In this document: piece by piece, positions 41,627-50,579 of the stretch
Numbering within the stretch: the stretch's first letter is position 1
Layout of the letters: each line of letters begins with the position of its first letter
Source: Bog-756 sp963769765
Lineage (GTDB): Bacteria; Actinomycetota; Acidimicrobiia; Acidimicrobiales; RAAP-2
DNA: 64,000 nt
Direction: 5' to 3'
Assembly (NCBI GenBank): GCA_963769765.1
Contig: CAVYNA010000004.1
Coordinates: 1 to 64,000, forward strand
The notes under the pieces: generated by a model
What the model was told of the DNA's origin: nothing
Database searches by the model: none
Seen by the model: the letters and a program-made list of their open reading frames with translations, nothing else
Program-made: the position numbers and the translations under genes

Positions 41627-42535
41627 ATGAGCGATCCGCAGCCCGCCGGAGACGTTGGACGCCCGACCGGGACCTTCACCGTCAAGCGGGGCCTCGCAGC
41701 GATGCTGCGCGGCGGCGTCATCATGGACGTGGTCGACGCGGACCAGGCGAAGATCGCAGAAGACGCAGGTGCGGTCGCGGTCATGGCGCTCGAGCGGGTG
41801 CCGGCGGACATCCGGCGTGACGGCGGGGTCGCCCGGATGAGCGATCCGGCCCTCATCGAGGCGATCAAGTCGGCGGTGACGGTGCCGGTGATGGCCAAGG
41901 CCCGGATCGGCCACTTCGCGGAGGCACAGGTGCTCGCCTCGCTGGGCGTCGACTACGTGGACGAGAGCGAGGTCCTCACGCCCGCGGACGAGTCGCACCA
42001 CATCGACAAGTGGGCCTTCGACGTCCCCTTCGTATGCGGCGCGACCAACCTGGGGGAGGCGCTGCGGCGGATCTCCGAGGGCGCAGCGATGATCAGGTCC
42101 AAGGGTGAGGCGGGGACCGGCAACATCGTCGAGGCCGTCCGCCACCTGCGGGTGATCATCGGCGACCTGCGCGGCCTGACACTGGCCGACTCGGCCGAGC
42201 AGTACCGGCGGGCGAAGGAGCTGTCCGCCCCGATCGGGCTCGTCCAAGAGATCGCCACGACCGGTCGGCTTCCGGTGCCCCTCTTCTGCGCCGGAGGCAT
42301 CGCGACCCCTGCCGACGCCTCGCTCGTCATGCAGCTCGGTGCGGAGGCCGTCTTCGTGGGCTCCGGCATCTTCAAGAGCTCCGATCCGGACCGCACTGCA
42401 CGGGCCATCGTCGAGGCGACGGCACACTTCACCGACGCCGACCTGGTGGCGAAGGTGTCCACCGGGCTCGGGGCCGCGATGCCCGGTCAGGAGATCGGGG
42501 CGGACGGGGTCCACCTCGCCGATCGTGGATGGTGA
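41627..42535 (+). CDS. pdxS: pyridoxal 5'-phosphate synthase subunit PdxS
   Basis: A 302-residue TIM-barrel synthase subunit that condenses ribose 5-phosphate, glyceraldehyde 3-phosphate and ammonia into PLP. Hallmarks include RGGVIMDVVDADQAKIAEDA, MALERVPADIRRDGG, the catalytic Lys in VMAKARIGHFAEAQ, IRSKGEAGTGN and FCAGGIATPADASLVMQLGA. It works as a 12-mer with PdxT, which is encoded next. The C-terminus is a little short but complete. Confidence 0.98.
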   Translation: MSDPQPAGDVGRPTGTFTVKRGLAAMLRGGVIMDVVDADQAKIAEDAGAVAVMALERVPADIRRDGGVARMSDPALIEAIKSAVTVPVMAKARIGHFAEAQVLASLGVDYVDESEVLTPADESHHIDKWAFDVPFVCGATNLGEALRRISEGAAMIRSKGEAGTGNIVEAVRHLRVIIGDLRGLTLADSAEQYRRAKELSAPIGLVQEIATTGRLPVPLFCAGGIATPADASLVMQLGAEAVFVGSGIFKSSDPDRTARAIVEATAHFTDADLVAKVSTGLGAAMPGQEIGADGVHLADRGW

Positions 42536-42571
42536 GCGGCCGGCGCAAATGGTGCGCCGCAGAGGCCGAAC

Positions 42572-43186
42572 ATGACGGTGGGGGTCCTCGCCCTCCAGGG
42601 TGACGTGCGTGAGCACTCCACCGCACTGAGCTCCCTCGGCGAGGAGGTCCGACCGGTGCGGGGTCCGGCCGACCTCTCCGGCGTCGACGGTCTCGTGATC
42701 CCGGGCGGCGAGTCGACGACGCTCTCCCTCCTCCTCGAGGCGGCCGGTCTGGCCGGGCCGCTCGCGGCGGCGCTGGCCGGCGGGCTGCCCGTCTTCGGGA
42801 CCTGTGCGGGGATGATCCTGCTCGCGCGCGAGGTGCTCGACGGCAGGGCGGACCAACGTCGCTTCGGCGTGATCGACCTCACGGTGCGACGGAACGGGTA
42901 CGGGCGCCAGCAGGCGTCGTTCGAGTGCGAGCTCGAGGTCGCCGGAACCGGCCACGATCCGTTCCTCGGGATCTTCATCCGGGCGCCGCTGGTGGACCGG
43001 GCCGGCCCGGGCGTCGAGGTCCTCAGCCGCCTGCCGGCTGCGGCCGGTGGCGAACCGACCGGGGCGGGCTCGCCGGTGGTCTGCCGGCAGGGTTCGGTGC
43101 TCGTCGCCGCGTTCCACCCGGAGCTGACCGGTGACCGTAGGCTGCACGAGCTGTTCGTGGAGATGACCAAGGAGGGGAGGGGATAG
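42572..43186 (+). CDS. pdxT: PdxT glutaminase subunit of PLP synthase
   Basis: A 204-residue class I glutamine amidotransferase. It has GVLALQGDVREH at the start, the IPGGESTT loop, the catalytic Cys in FGTCAGMILLA and the His/Glu pair in AFHPELTGD. It supplies ammonia to PdxS. It starts 36 bases after pdxS and lies three bases before yebC. Confidence 0.97.
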   Translation: MTVGVLALQGDVREHSTALSSLGEEVRPVRGPADLSGVDGLVIPGGESTTLSLLLEAAGLAGPLAAALAGGLPVFGTCAGMILLAREVLDGRADQRRFGVIDLTVRRNGYGRQQASFECELEVAGTGHDPFLGIFIRAPLVDRAGPGVEVLSRLPAAAGGEPTGAGSPVVCRQGSVLVAAFHPELTGDRRLHELFVEMTKEGRG

Positions 43187-43189
43187 GCC

Positions 43190-43939
43190 ATGTCGGGACA
43201 TTCGAAGTGGGCCACCACGAAGTACCGCAAGGGTGCACAGGACTCGGCCCGCGCCAAGGTCTTCGCCAAGCTCATCCGCCAGATCGAGGTCGCCGCCCGC
43301 GAGGGAGGCAGCGACATGGCCGCCAACGCGAGCCTGCGCACGATGTACGCGAAGGCACGCGACGCGTCGGTGCCGATCGACACGATCGAGCGGGCCGTCA
43401 AGCGCGGCTCGGGCGAGCTCGAAGGGGTGCGGTACGAGTCCATCTCCTACGAGGGGTACGCACCTGCGGGCGTCGCGGTGATCGTCGAATGCCTCTCGGA
43501 CAACCGGAACCGCACCGGTGCGGAGATCCGCAACCTCTTCAACAAGTTCGGCGGTTCGATGGCCGAGCCGGGTGCGGTCAGCTGGCAGTTCGAGCGCAAG
43601 GGTGTCATCGCCGTCCCGCGGGCCTTCGACGAGGACAAGGTCATGGAGGTCGCGATGGAGGCCGGGGCCGAGGACCTGGCCGACGAGGAGGAGCGCTGGT
43701 TGGTGACCTGTGCACCGACCGATGTGTCCACGGTGCGCGCCGCTCTCGAGGACGCCGGGCTCGAGCCGGGGACGGCCGAGCTCTCGATGGTGGCGACGAG
43801 CCTGGTCGAGATCTCCTCGGAGAGCGATGCGAAGAAGGTGCTCCGGCTGGTCGAGGCCCTCGACGACCACGACGACGCGCAGAACGTGTACGCCAACTTC
43901 GACATCCCCGACGAGGTGATGGCCGACTACGAGGGATGA
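43190..43939 (+). CDS. YebC/PmpR-family protein
   Basis: A 249-residue YebC-family protein. MSGHSKWATTKYRKGAQDSAR, FAKLIRQIEVAAREGGSD and NKFGGSMAEPGAVSWQFERKG are typical. The family has been linked to transcription control and to relief of ribosome stalling; which applies here is unknown. The position just ahead of ruvC is the usual one. Confidence 0.96.
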   Translation: MSGHSKWATTKYRKGAQDSARAKVFAKLIRQIEVAAREGGSDMAANASLRTMYAKARDASVPIDTIERAVKRGSGELEGVRYESISYEGYAPAGVAVIVECLSDNRNRTGAEIRNLFNKFGGSMAEPGAVSWQFERKGVIAVPRAFDEDKVMEVAMEAGAEDLADEEERWLVTCAPTDVSTVRAALEDAGLEPGTAELSMVATSLVEISSESDAKKVLRLVEALDDHDDAQNVYANFDIPDEVMADYEG

Positions 43940-44008
43940 CGGGCGCCGCACCTCCCGTCCGGTGCTGCATCACCCGCTCCGCCGACTGCCACGACTAGCA
44001 TCGAACGC

Positions 44009-44518
44009 GTGTTCGTCCTCGGGATCGACCCGGGCCTGTCGCGCTGTGGCTACGGCGTCGTCACCCGTCGCGGCGACGCCCTCGTCGCGGTGGCGGGAGG
44101 CGTGATCTCGACCGCGCCCACGGTCGCCCTGCCGGAACGGCTCAGGATCCTGGCGGAAGAGCTGCGGGCGCTCGTCGAGGAGATCCGACCCGAAGCGGTC
44201 GTCGTCGAGCGGGTGTTCTTCCAGGTCAACGCGCGCACCGCCATGGCGACCGGCCAGGCGGCCGGTGTCGCGCTGGTGGCCGCGGCCGAGGCCGGGTGCG
44301 AGGTGGCCCAGTACACCGCCAACGAGGTCAAACAAGCGGTGGTGGGCTTCGGCGGGGCGACCAAGGAGCAAGTCCAGCGCATGGTCGCGTCCCTGCTCGG
44401 TCTCAGCGAGCCGCCGCGCCCACCCGACGTGGCCGACGCGCTCGCACTCGCGGCGTGTCATCTGACAACGCTGCCGCTGCGGCGCGCGGTGGCGGCCGCC
44501 GGGGGTGGTCCGGCGTGA
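44009..44518 (+). CDS. ruvC: Holliday junction resolvase RuvC
   Basis: A 169-residue endonuclease starting at GTG 44009. Acidic catalytic residues are visible in VLGIDPGLSRCGYGVV, VVVERVFF and DVADALALAACH. It cuts Holliday junctions with RuvAB. The ruvA gene overlaps its stop by four bases. Confidence 0.97.
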   Translation: MFVLGIDPGLSRCGYGVVTRRGDALVAVAGGVISTAPTVALPERLRILAEELRALVEEIRPEAVVVERVFFQVNARTAMATGQAAGVALVAAAEAGCEVAQYTANEVKQAVVGFGGATKEQVQRMVASLLGLSEPPRPPDVADALALAACHLTTLPLRRAVAAAGGGPA

Positions 44519-45102
44519 TCGGGTCGCTGCGCGGCACCTTCGTCGACCGCCCCGCTCCGGGCGAGATCGTCGTCGAGGTCGGCGGGGTCGGGTACCGGGT
44601 GAGCGTGACCACGTCGCTCGCCGCCGCGCTCGGCGGTCTCGGTACGGACATCTTCCTCCACGTCCACACCCACGTCCGCGAGGACGCGATCGTGCTCTTC
44701 GGGTTCGCGGACGCGGACGAGCGGCGCTGCTTCGAGGCACTGCTCGGCGCCCACGGGGTCGGTCCGTCGCTCGCGCTCTCGATCCTCACGTCCCTGTCGC
44801 CAGCCACCCTGTCGACCGCGGTCCTCGAAGACGACGTCGGCACGCTCTGCCTGGTACCGGGGGTGGGCAAGAAGACGGCGGCCCGGCTGCTCCTCGAGCT
44901 GAAGGCGCGGCTCGACCTGCCGGAGCTCGGCGGCGAGGGACCGACCGGGTCGGGTGGCCCGAGGGGCGACGCACGTGCGGCGCTCGCAGAGCTCGGGTAC
45001 GGGCCCGACGAGATCGCCGGCGCGCTCGAGGGCCTCGACGACGGGGTGCCCGTCGAGGAGATGGTGCGGACCGCCCTCCGCGAGATGGCCCGCAGTCGAT
45101 GA
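44515..45102 (+). CDS. ruvA: Holliday junction DNA helicase subunit RuvA
   Basis: A 195-residue protein from GTG 44515. The N-terminal OB domain (IGSLRGTFVDRP, VGGVGYRVSV), the helix-hairpin-helix region (VGPSLALSILTSLSP, LVPGVGKKTAARLLLELK) and the C-terminal domain III (ALAELGYGPDEIAGAL) are complete. It targets RuvB to four-way junctions. Confidence 0.97.
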   Translation: MIGSLRGTFVDRPAPGEIVVEVGGVGYRVSVTTSLAAALGGLGTDIFLHVHTHVREDAIVLFGFADADERRCFEALLGAHGVGPSLALSILTSLSPATLSTAVLEDDVGTLCLVPGVGKKTAARLLLELKARLDLPELGGEGPTGSGGPRGDARAALAELGYGPDEIAGALEGLDDGVPVEEMVRTALREMARSR

Positions 45103-46187
45103 GCCCGGAGGCCCGGCGCGAGCTGCTCGCGCCCGACGACCTGGCGGAATCGGCGGAGCCGACGGTCGCGGGACCCGACGAAAGACGACCGGTCGCCACA
45201 GCCGCCACACCCGCCGAAGAGGCGGAGGAGGCGGGCCTCCGGCCCCGGACGCTCGAGGAGTTCGTCGGGCAGGCGCAGCTGACCGAGCACCTCCAGATCG
45301 TCATCGAAGCGGCGCGCCGGCGCGAGCAGCCCGTCGATCACCTGCTCTTCGCCGGTCCCCCGGGGCTCGGCAAGACGTCGCTCGCGGGAATCGTCGCCAA
45401 CGAGATGGGCGTCGGCTTCCGGGTGACCGCGGGCCCCGTGCTCGCCCGCGCCGGCGACCTCGCCGCCCTGCTCACCGATCTCCACGAGGGCGACGTGCTG
45501 TTCATCGACGAGATCCACCGACTGGGTCGCTCCGTCGAGGAGATCCTCTATCCCGCGATGGAGGACTTCAAGCTCGACATCCTGATCGGCAAGGGCCCCA
45601 CCGCCCGCAGCATCCGTCTCGACCTCCCGCGCTTCTCGCTGATCGGCGCCACGACGCGGACCGGACTCGTCGCGGGCCCGCTGCGCGACAGGTTCGGGTT
45701 CGTCGGACGCCTCGACCTCTACGACGTCGACGAGCTCGCGGCGATCGTCCTGCGATCGGCCGGCATCGTGGGCGTGCCGGTCGACCGGTCGGGCGCGCGC
45801 CGGATCGCCGAACGGTCGCGCGGAACGCCGCGGATCGCCAACCGGCTGCTGCGCCGGGTGCGCGACTTCGTCGAGGTCCGGGCAGAGGGCAGCATCACCG
45901 AGGAGGCCGCCGTGGCGGGCCTCGAGGTGTTCGGCGTCGACGAGCTCGGGCTCGACAAGGTCGACCGGGCGATCCTCGACGTGCTCTGCCGAAGATTCGC
46001 CGGTCGGCCGGTCGGGCTGACGACGTTGGCCCAGTGCGTCGGCGAGGAGCCCGACACGATCGAGGACGCCTACGAGCCCTACCTGCTCCAACAGGGGCTC
46101 CTCCAGCGCACCACGCGGGGCCGGGTCGCAGCGCCGCGGGCCTGGGAGCACCTCGGCCTCGTACCGGTCACCTCGACGCTCCTCTGA
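45099..46187 (+). CDS. ruvB: Holliday junction helicase motor RuvB
   Basis: A 362-residue AAA+ ATPase starting at ATG 45099 (ATGA overlap with ruvA). Walker A is GPPGLGKTSLA and Walker B is FIDEIHRLG. GATTRTGLVAGPLRDRFGF contains sensor 1 and the arginine finger region, and a winged helix lies at the end. The first 45 residues are an acidic extension not found in most homologues. Confidence 0.97.
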   Translation: MSPEARRELLAPDDLAESAEPTVAGPDERRPVATAATPAEEAEEAGLRPRTLEEFVGQAQLTEHLQIVIEAARRREQPVDHLLFAGPPGLGKTSLAGIVANEMGVGFRVTAGPVLARAGDLAALLTDLHEGDVLFIDEIHRLGRSVEEILYPAMEDFKLDILIGKGPTARSIRLDLPRFSLIGATTRTGLVAGPLRDRFGFVGRLDLYDVDELAAIVLRSAGIVGVPVDRSGARRIAERSRGTPRIANRLLRRVRDFVEVRAEGSITEEAAVAGLEVFGVDELGLDKVDRAILDVLCRRFAGRPVGLTTLAQCVGEEPDTIEDAYEPYLLQQGLLQRTTRGRVAAPRAWEHLGLVPVTSTLL

Positions 46188-46243
46188 GCCGCGCACCGGG
46201 CCGTCGGAGCGGACCGCGTGGGGCAGGGCCATCCTCTGCCAGC

Positions 46244-47359
46244 ATGGTGGCCGTGTCGGAGACCGGCCGGGGTGAGCTGCGGCGGGGTGACGTGCCGATC
46301 GACGCGTTCGACTACGACCTGCCCGCCGAGTCGATCGCCCAGCATCCCGTCGAGCCGCGGAGCGCGGCGCGCCTCCTCGTCGCGCCCGACCTCGCCGGCG
46401 CGGACCTCCCGGCGCGCCCGACGGTGGCAGACCTTCCCTCCCTCCTCCGCCCGGGCGACGTGCTCGTCGTCAACGACACCCGGGTGCTCGCCGCGAGGCT
46501 GCCGTTGCGCAAGACGAGCGGTGGCGCGGCGGAGGTGCTCCTGGTCGAGCCCGTCGCGGACGACGGGGACACGTGGGAGGCGCTGGTGCGCCCCGGGCGG
46601 CGGCTTCCCCCGGGCACGCTGCTCGTCGACGGCTCGTCCGACCGTCCTGTGGTCGAATTCGGCGGGACGCCGCCCGGGGCGAGTGACGGCCGGCGGCTCG
46701 TCCACCTGCTCGACCCGACCGTCGTGGAGCGGTGCGGGACGGTGCCCCTGCCTCCCTACCTGCACGGGTCGTTACCCGATCCCGATCGCTACCAGACCGT
46801 CTACGCGGGCCGCCGCGGACTCGGTGAACGCTCGGCGGCGGCGCCCACCGCCGGGCTCCACTTCACGCCGGAGCTGCTCGACCGCTGCCGGGCCGCCGGG
46901 GCGACGATCGCGCAGGTGGACCTGCTCATCGGGCTGGACACATTCCGGCCGATCACCGCGGCGACCGTCGAGGGTCACCGGATCCACTCCGAGCGCTACA
47001 CGGTGCCCGGAGAGACCATGGAGCGCTGCGCGGGCGCCGAGCGGGTGGTCGCGATCGGGACGACGACCGTGCGCGCACTCGAGAGCGCGGCCGCGACCGG
47101 TGCGTTGTCAGGGCGGACCGAGCTCTACATCCACGGCGACTTCGACTTCCGCGTGGTCGACGTGCTCGTGACCAACTTCCACCTCCCGCGCTCGAGCCTC
47201 CTCGTGCTGCTCGACGCATTCTGCGGCGCCGGCTGGCGGGCTCTCTACGAACGGGCGCTCGCGGAGGGCTACCGGTTCCTCTCGTTCGGCGACGCGATGG
47301 TCGTCGGGCGGCGCCGGCCCCGGACCACGCCGCCGGTGGGCGGCGGGGGAGGGAGGTGA
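46244..47359 (+). CDS. queA: tRNA preQ1(34) S-adenosylmethionine ribosyltransferase-isomerase QueA
   Basis: A 371-residue protein with family signatures DYDLPAESIAQHPVEPRS, VVNDTRVLAARL, AAPTAGLHFTPELLD and the C-terminal NFHLPRSSLLVLLDAFCG. It adds the cyclopentane ring of queuosine from SAM. The start at ATG 46244 is likely; GTG 46253 is possible. The tgt gene overlaps its end. Confidence 0.95.
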   Translation: MVAVSETGRGELRRGDVPIDAFDYDLPAESIAQHPVEPRSAARLLVAPDLAGADLPARPTVADLPSLLRPGDVLVVNDTRVLAARLPLRKTSGGAAEVLLVEPVADDGDTWEALVRPGRRLPPGTLLVDGSSDRPVVEFGGTPPGASDGRRLVHLLDPTVVERCGTVPLPPYLHGSLPDPDRYQTVYAGRRGLGERSAAAPTAGLHFTPELLDRCRAAGATIAQVDLLIGLDTFRPITAATVEGHRIHSERYTVPGETMERCAGAERVVAIGTTTVRALESAAATGALSGRTELYIHGDFDFRVVDVLVTNFHLPRSSLLVLLDAFCGAGWRALYERALAEGYRFLSFGDAMVVGRRRPRTTPPVGGGGGR

Positions 47360-48471
47360 ACGCGCTCGAGATCGAGATCGCGGCAGTCGACGGCGCCGCG
47401 AGGACCGGACGGGTGCGCACCCGACGGGGCTCGTACGCGATTCCGACGTTCATGCCGGTCGGCACCCGGGGCGCGGTGAAGGCGCTCGACAGCGGGGACC
47501 TCGAGGCGCTCGGTGCAGAGGTCGTGCTCGCGAACACGTACCACCTCGTCCTGCGGCCGGGCGCGTCGGTCGTGGCCGCGCTCGGTGGCCTCCACCGCTT
47601 CACCGGGTGGGACGGCCACCTGCTCACCGACTCGGGTGGGTTCCAGGTGCACTCCCTCCGTCCCGTGGTCGACGACGACGGGGTCACCTTCAAGTCGGTC
47701 TACGACGGCTCGCGTGTCCGACTGACCCCGGAGTCCGCCGTCGAGGCACAGGGACTCCTCGGAGCCGACATCCAGATGGTCCTCGACGTGTGCGCGCCCT
47801 ATCCCGTGACGACCGAGATCCTGCGCACGGCGGTCGAGCGGACCGCCGTCTGGGCGCGCCGGGCGAGGGACCGCCACCGGACGCTCGAGGAGCGCCCCGA
47901 GGGTCAGGCGCTCTTCGGCATCGTGCAGGGTGGGACCGATCCGGACCTCCGGGCCGAGAGTGCGTCGCGCACCTGCGAGCTCGGCTTCGACGGGTACGGC
48001 ATCGGGGGGCTCTCGGTCGGCGAGCCCCGCGGCGCGATGCTCGACGCGCTCGCGGCCACGCTTCCGCACCTCCCCGAGGACCGACCGCGTTACCTCATGG
48101 GCGTCGGCGACCCGCTCGGTCTGCTCGAGGCCATTGCGCTCGGTGTCGACCAGTTCGACTGTGTCGCTCCGACCCGGATGGCCCGCCACGGCTCGATCCT
48201 GACCTCGACCGGACGGATCAACCTGCGCAACGCCGCCTTCGCCGCCGACGACGGTCCGCTCGACCCGCGCTGTCGTTGCACGACGTGCGCGCGTTGGTCG
48301 AGGGGGTATCTCCGCCACTTGCTGACCGTCGGCGAGCCCACCTCCTGGCGGCTCCTCAGCATCCACAATCTCGCGGCGCTTGGCGACCTGATGGCGCAGG
48401 CCCGGGCCGCGATCGCCTCGGGTCGGCTCGCCAAGCTCCGCGAGGAGGTGTCAGCCGTCTGGGGGCCCTGA
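47356..48471 (+). CDS. tgt: tRNA-guanine transglycosylase
   Basis: A 371-residue TIM-barrel enzyme from GTG 47356, whose ribosome binding site GGGGGAGG lies inside queA. The general acid/base Asp is in LLTDSGGFQVHSL. The zinc site is CRCTTCARWSRGYLRHL. It swaps guanine for preQ1 at position 34 of tRNAs. With queA it shows that the cell makes queuosine, provided preQ1 is available. Confidence 0.97.
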   Translation: MNALEIEIAAVDGAARTGRVRTRRGSYAIPTFMPVGTRGAVKALDSGDLEALGAEVVLANTYHLVLRPGASVVAALGGLHRFTGWDGHLLTDSGGFQVHSLRPVVDDDGVTFKSVYDGSRVRLTPESAVEAQGLLGADIQMVLDVCAPYPVTTEILRTAVERTAVWARRARDRHRTLEERPEGQALFGIVQGGTDPDLRAESASRTCELGFDGYGIGGLSVGEPRGAMLDALAATLPHLPEDRPRYLMGVGDPLGLLEAIALGVDQFDCVAPTRMARHGSILTSTGRINLRNAAFAADDGPLDPRCRCTTCARWSRGYLRHLLTVGEPTSWRLLSIHNLAALGDLMAQARAAIASGRLAKLREEVSAVWGP

Positions 48472-48551
48472 CCGGGGCGGGGCCGGGCCGGGGCAGGCCT
48501 GGGATAGAGTCGGACCGCTGTGCGGACCCGACACCCCTCTCCAGCGCTCCG

Positions 48552-49061
48552 ATGACGGCTGTCCTGGTCGCGCCGTTCGTCCTGATCGGCGCCGCGGCGA
48601 AGTCGTCCAGCGGCATCCCGATCATCTATCTCTTCTTGCTGATCGCGGTCGGGTTCTACTTCCTCGTCTACCGTCCGCAGCAGAAGAAGGCCAAGGCGGC
48701 GCGCGAGCAGTCCAACGCGTTCGAGATCGGTGACGAGGTGCTGACCGCGGGCGGCCTGGTCGGCCACGTGCTCGACATCGACGGCGACCGGGTGACCCTC
48801 GAGACCAGCGTCGGCGCCTCGTTCGTCGTGCTCCGCCCCTACGTCCTTCGGCGCCTCGAGCCACACGTCGACGACGTGGACTCGGACGAGGACGAGACCG
48901 ACGACGGCGAGCCGGAAGAGGGTGGTGAGCCGGAGGCCGACGGTGAGGCCGCGGACGACGCGACCACGGGCGAGGCCGATCCGAGCGGGAACGGAAGGGC
49001 GCGTGGCAAGACCGCCGCGCGCGAGGACCACGACGACACTGACCGGCCACCGGCCGGCTGA
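48552..49061 (+). CDS. yajC: preprotein translocase subunit YajC
   Basis: A 169-residue protein with one transmembrane helix near the start (about 21-40, IIYLFLLIAVGFYFLVYRPQ) and the YajC core (FEIGDEVLTAGGLVGHVLDI). The last 75 residues form an acidic, Asp/Glu-rich tail (about 103-140), which roughly doubles the family length. It associates with SecDF. Confidence 0.93.
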   Translation: MTAVLVAPFVLIGAAAKSSSGIPIIYLFLLIAVGFYFLVYRPQQKKAKAAREQSNAFEIGDEVLTAGGLVGHVLDIDGDRVTLETSVGASFVVLRPYVLRRLEPHVDDVDSDEDETDDGEPEEGGEPEADGEAADDATTGEADPSGNGRARGKTAAREDHDDTDRPPAG

Positions 49062-49067
49062 ACCACG

Positions 49068-50579
49068 ATGAAGGACCGGCGCGCGCTCTGGGTCAGCTTG
49101 CTGTCGGTCGTCGCCATCGCGTGCCTCTTCCTCGGCATCGCCCTGGGTGCGGGGTGGGCGCCCAAGCTCGGCCTCGACCTCGACGGCGGGCTCGCGGTCG
49201 TCTACCAGACCCACACCCCGGTCGACGGGGCGGCCCTCGACACGATCGTGACCATCCTCAACAACCGCGTCAACCAGGGCACGAGCGGTGCGACCGTCGA
49301 GAGCCAGGGGAAGAACCAGATCGCGGTCTCCGTGCCGGGGGCGAAGAACGCCCAGCAGATCCTCGCCACCCTCGGCAACACCGGCCAGCTCTTCTTCCGG
49401 CCGGCGCTCTGCTACGCGCCGGCCTTCAAGGTCGCCAAGGGTCAGCCGCCGTCGAAGCCGCCGCTCCCGACCTGTGCGCCGAGCTCGGCGCTGACCGCTG
49501 CGAACCTCAACGTCAACACGAGCACCCAGCAGGCGACGAGCGCGCCGCCGCCGGACCCGCAGTTCGCCACCTATCCGACCAACACGTCTTCGACCGATGC
49601 GAAGGATGCCACGGTGATCCTGCCGGGCGTGGGTGGAGGCGCCAGCAGCAGCCGCTACGTGCTCGGTCCCGCAGCGCTCTCGGGTACCGGGGTGCACTCG
49701 GCGACCGCCCAGGTCGACAACACCGGGCAGTGGGTGGTCAACGTCTCGCTGAACGGGGCCGGGGGGGCCGCCTGGGACGCTCTCGCCACGCAGCAGTTCC
49801 ACGCGATCATCGCGATCGACCTCGACGGCCAGGTCATCTCCGCCCCGATCACGCTGCCGGGCCAGGCCTCGTTCTCCTCGTTCCAGGGCACCGTCCAGAT
49901 CTCGGGCAGCTTCACGGAGACCCAGGCGAAGAACCTCGCCGCGGACCTCAACTTCGGCGCGCTGCCGGTCAAGCTCGACCGGTTGACCGTCCAGACCGTC
50001 TCGCCGACGCTCGGCAAGGCGTCGCTGCAGGCGGGCCTCATCGCCGGCCTCGCCGGGCTCGTGCTCGTGATGCTCTACGTGATCTTCTACTACCGGCTCC
50101 TCGGGATCGTGGTGGTGGCGGGCCTCGCCCTGACCGGCGCGCTCCTCTGGTCGATCATCGCCTTCATGGGCCAGACCCTCGGGACCACCATCGACCTGGC
50201 CGGCATCATCGGCGTCATCGTCTCGATCGGCATCACCGTCGACTCCTACATCGTCTATTTCGAACGCCTGAAGGACGAGGCCCGCGCCGGTCGGACGGTG
50301 CGGACGAGTGTCGACCGCGGGTTCAAGAGCGCGTTCCGCACCGTGCTCGCTGCCGACGCGGTCTCGCTGCTCGGCGCGGCGATCCTGTACTTCGTCTCGA
50401 TCGGTCCGGTGCGCGGGTTCGCACTGTTCCTCGGGATCTCGACGATCCTCGACGTCTTCGTGACCTACTTCTTCACGCGACCGTTCGTCATCCTGCTCGG
50501 CAGGAGCCGGGGGGCGACCGAGGCCAAGACGATGGGGGTCGCGACCGGTCTCGGTGTGAAGACTGAGGTGCGGGTGTGA
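49068..50579 (+). CDS. secD: protein translocase subunit SecD
   Basis: A 503-residue RND-type export protein. TM1 is near 8-28, then DLDGGLAVVY begins the large periplasmic-type P1 domain, which contains an Ser/Thr/Pro-rich insert (about 120-185). The five-helix block (about 325-490) has GIIGVIVSIGITVDSYIVYFER, the proton-path motif. It uses the proton gradient to pull exported proteins across. It follows yajC by six bases and overlaps secF. Confidence 0.96.
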   Translation: MKDRRALWVSLLSVVAIACLFLGIALGAGWAPKLGLDLDGGLAVVYQTHTPVDGAALDTIVTILNNRVNQGTSGATVESQGKNQIAVSVPGAKNAQQILATLGNTGQLFFRPALCYAPAFKVAKGQPPSKPPLPTCAPSSALTAANLNVNTSTQQATSAPPPDPQFATYPTNTSSTDAKDATVILPGVGGGASSSRYVLGPAALSGTGVHSATAQVDNTGQWVVNVSLNGAGGAAWDALATQQFHAIIAIDLDGQVISAPITLPGQASFSSFQGTVQISGSFTETQAKNLAADLNFGALPVKLDRLTVQTVSPTLGKASLQAGLIAGLAGLVLVMLYVIFYYRLLGIVVVAGLALTGALLWSIIAFMGQTLGTTIDLAGIIGVIVSIGITVDSYIVYFERLKDEARAGRTVRTSVDRGFKSAFRTVLAADAVSLLGAAILYFVSIGPVRGFALFLGISTILDVFVTYFFTRPFVILLGRSRGATEAKTMGVATGLGVKTEVRV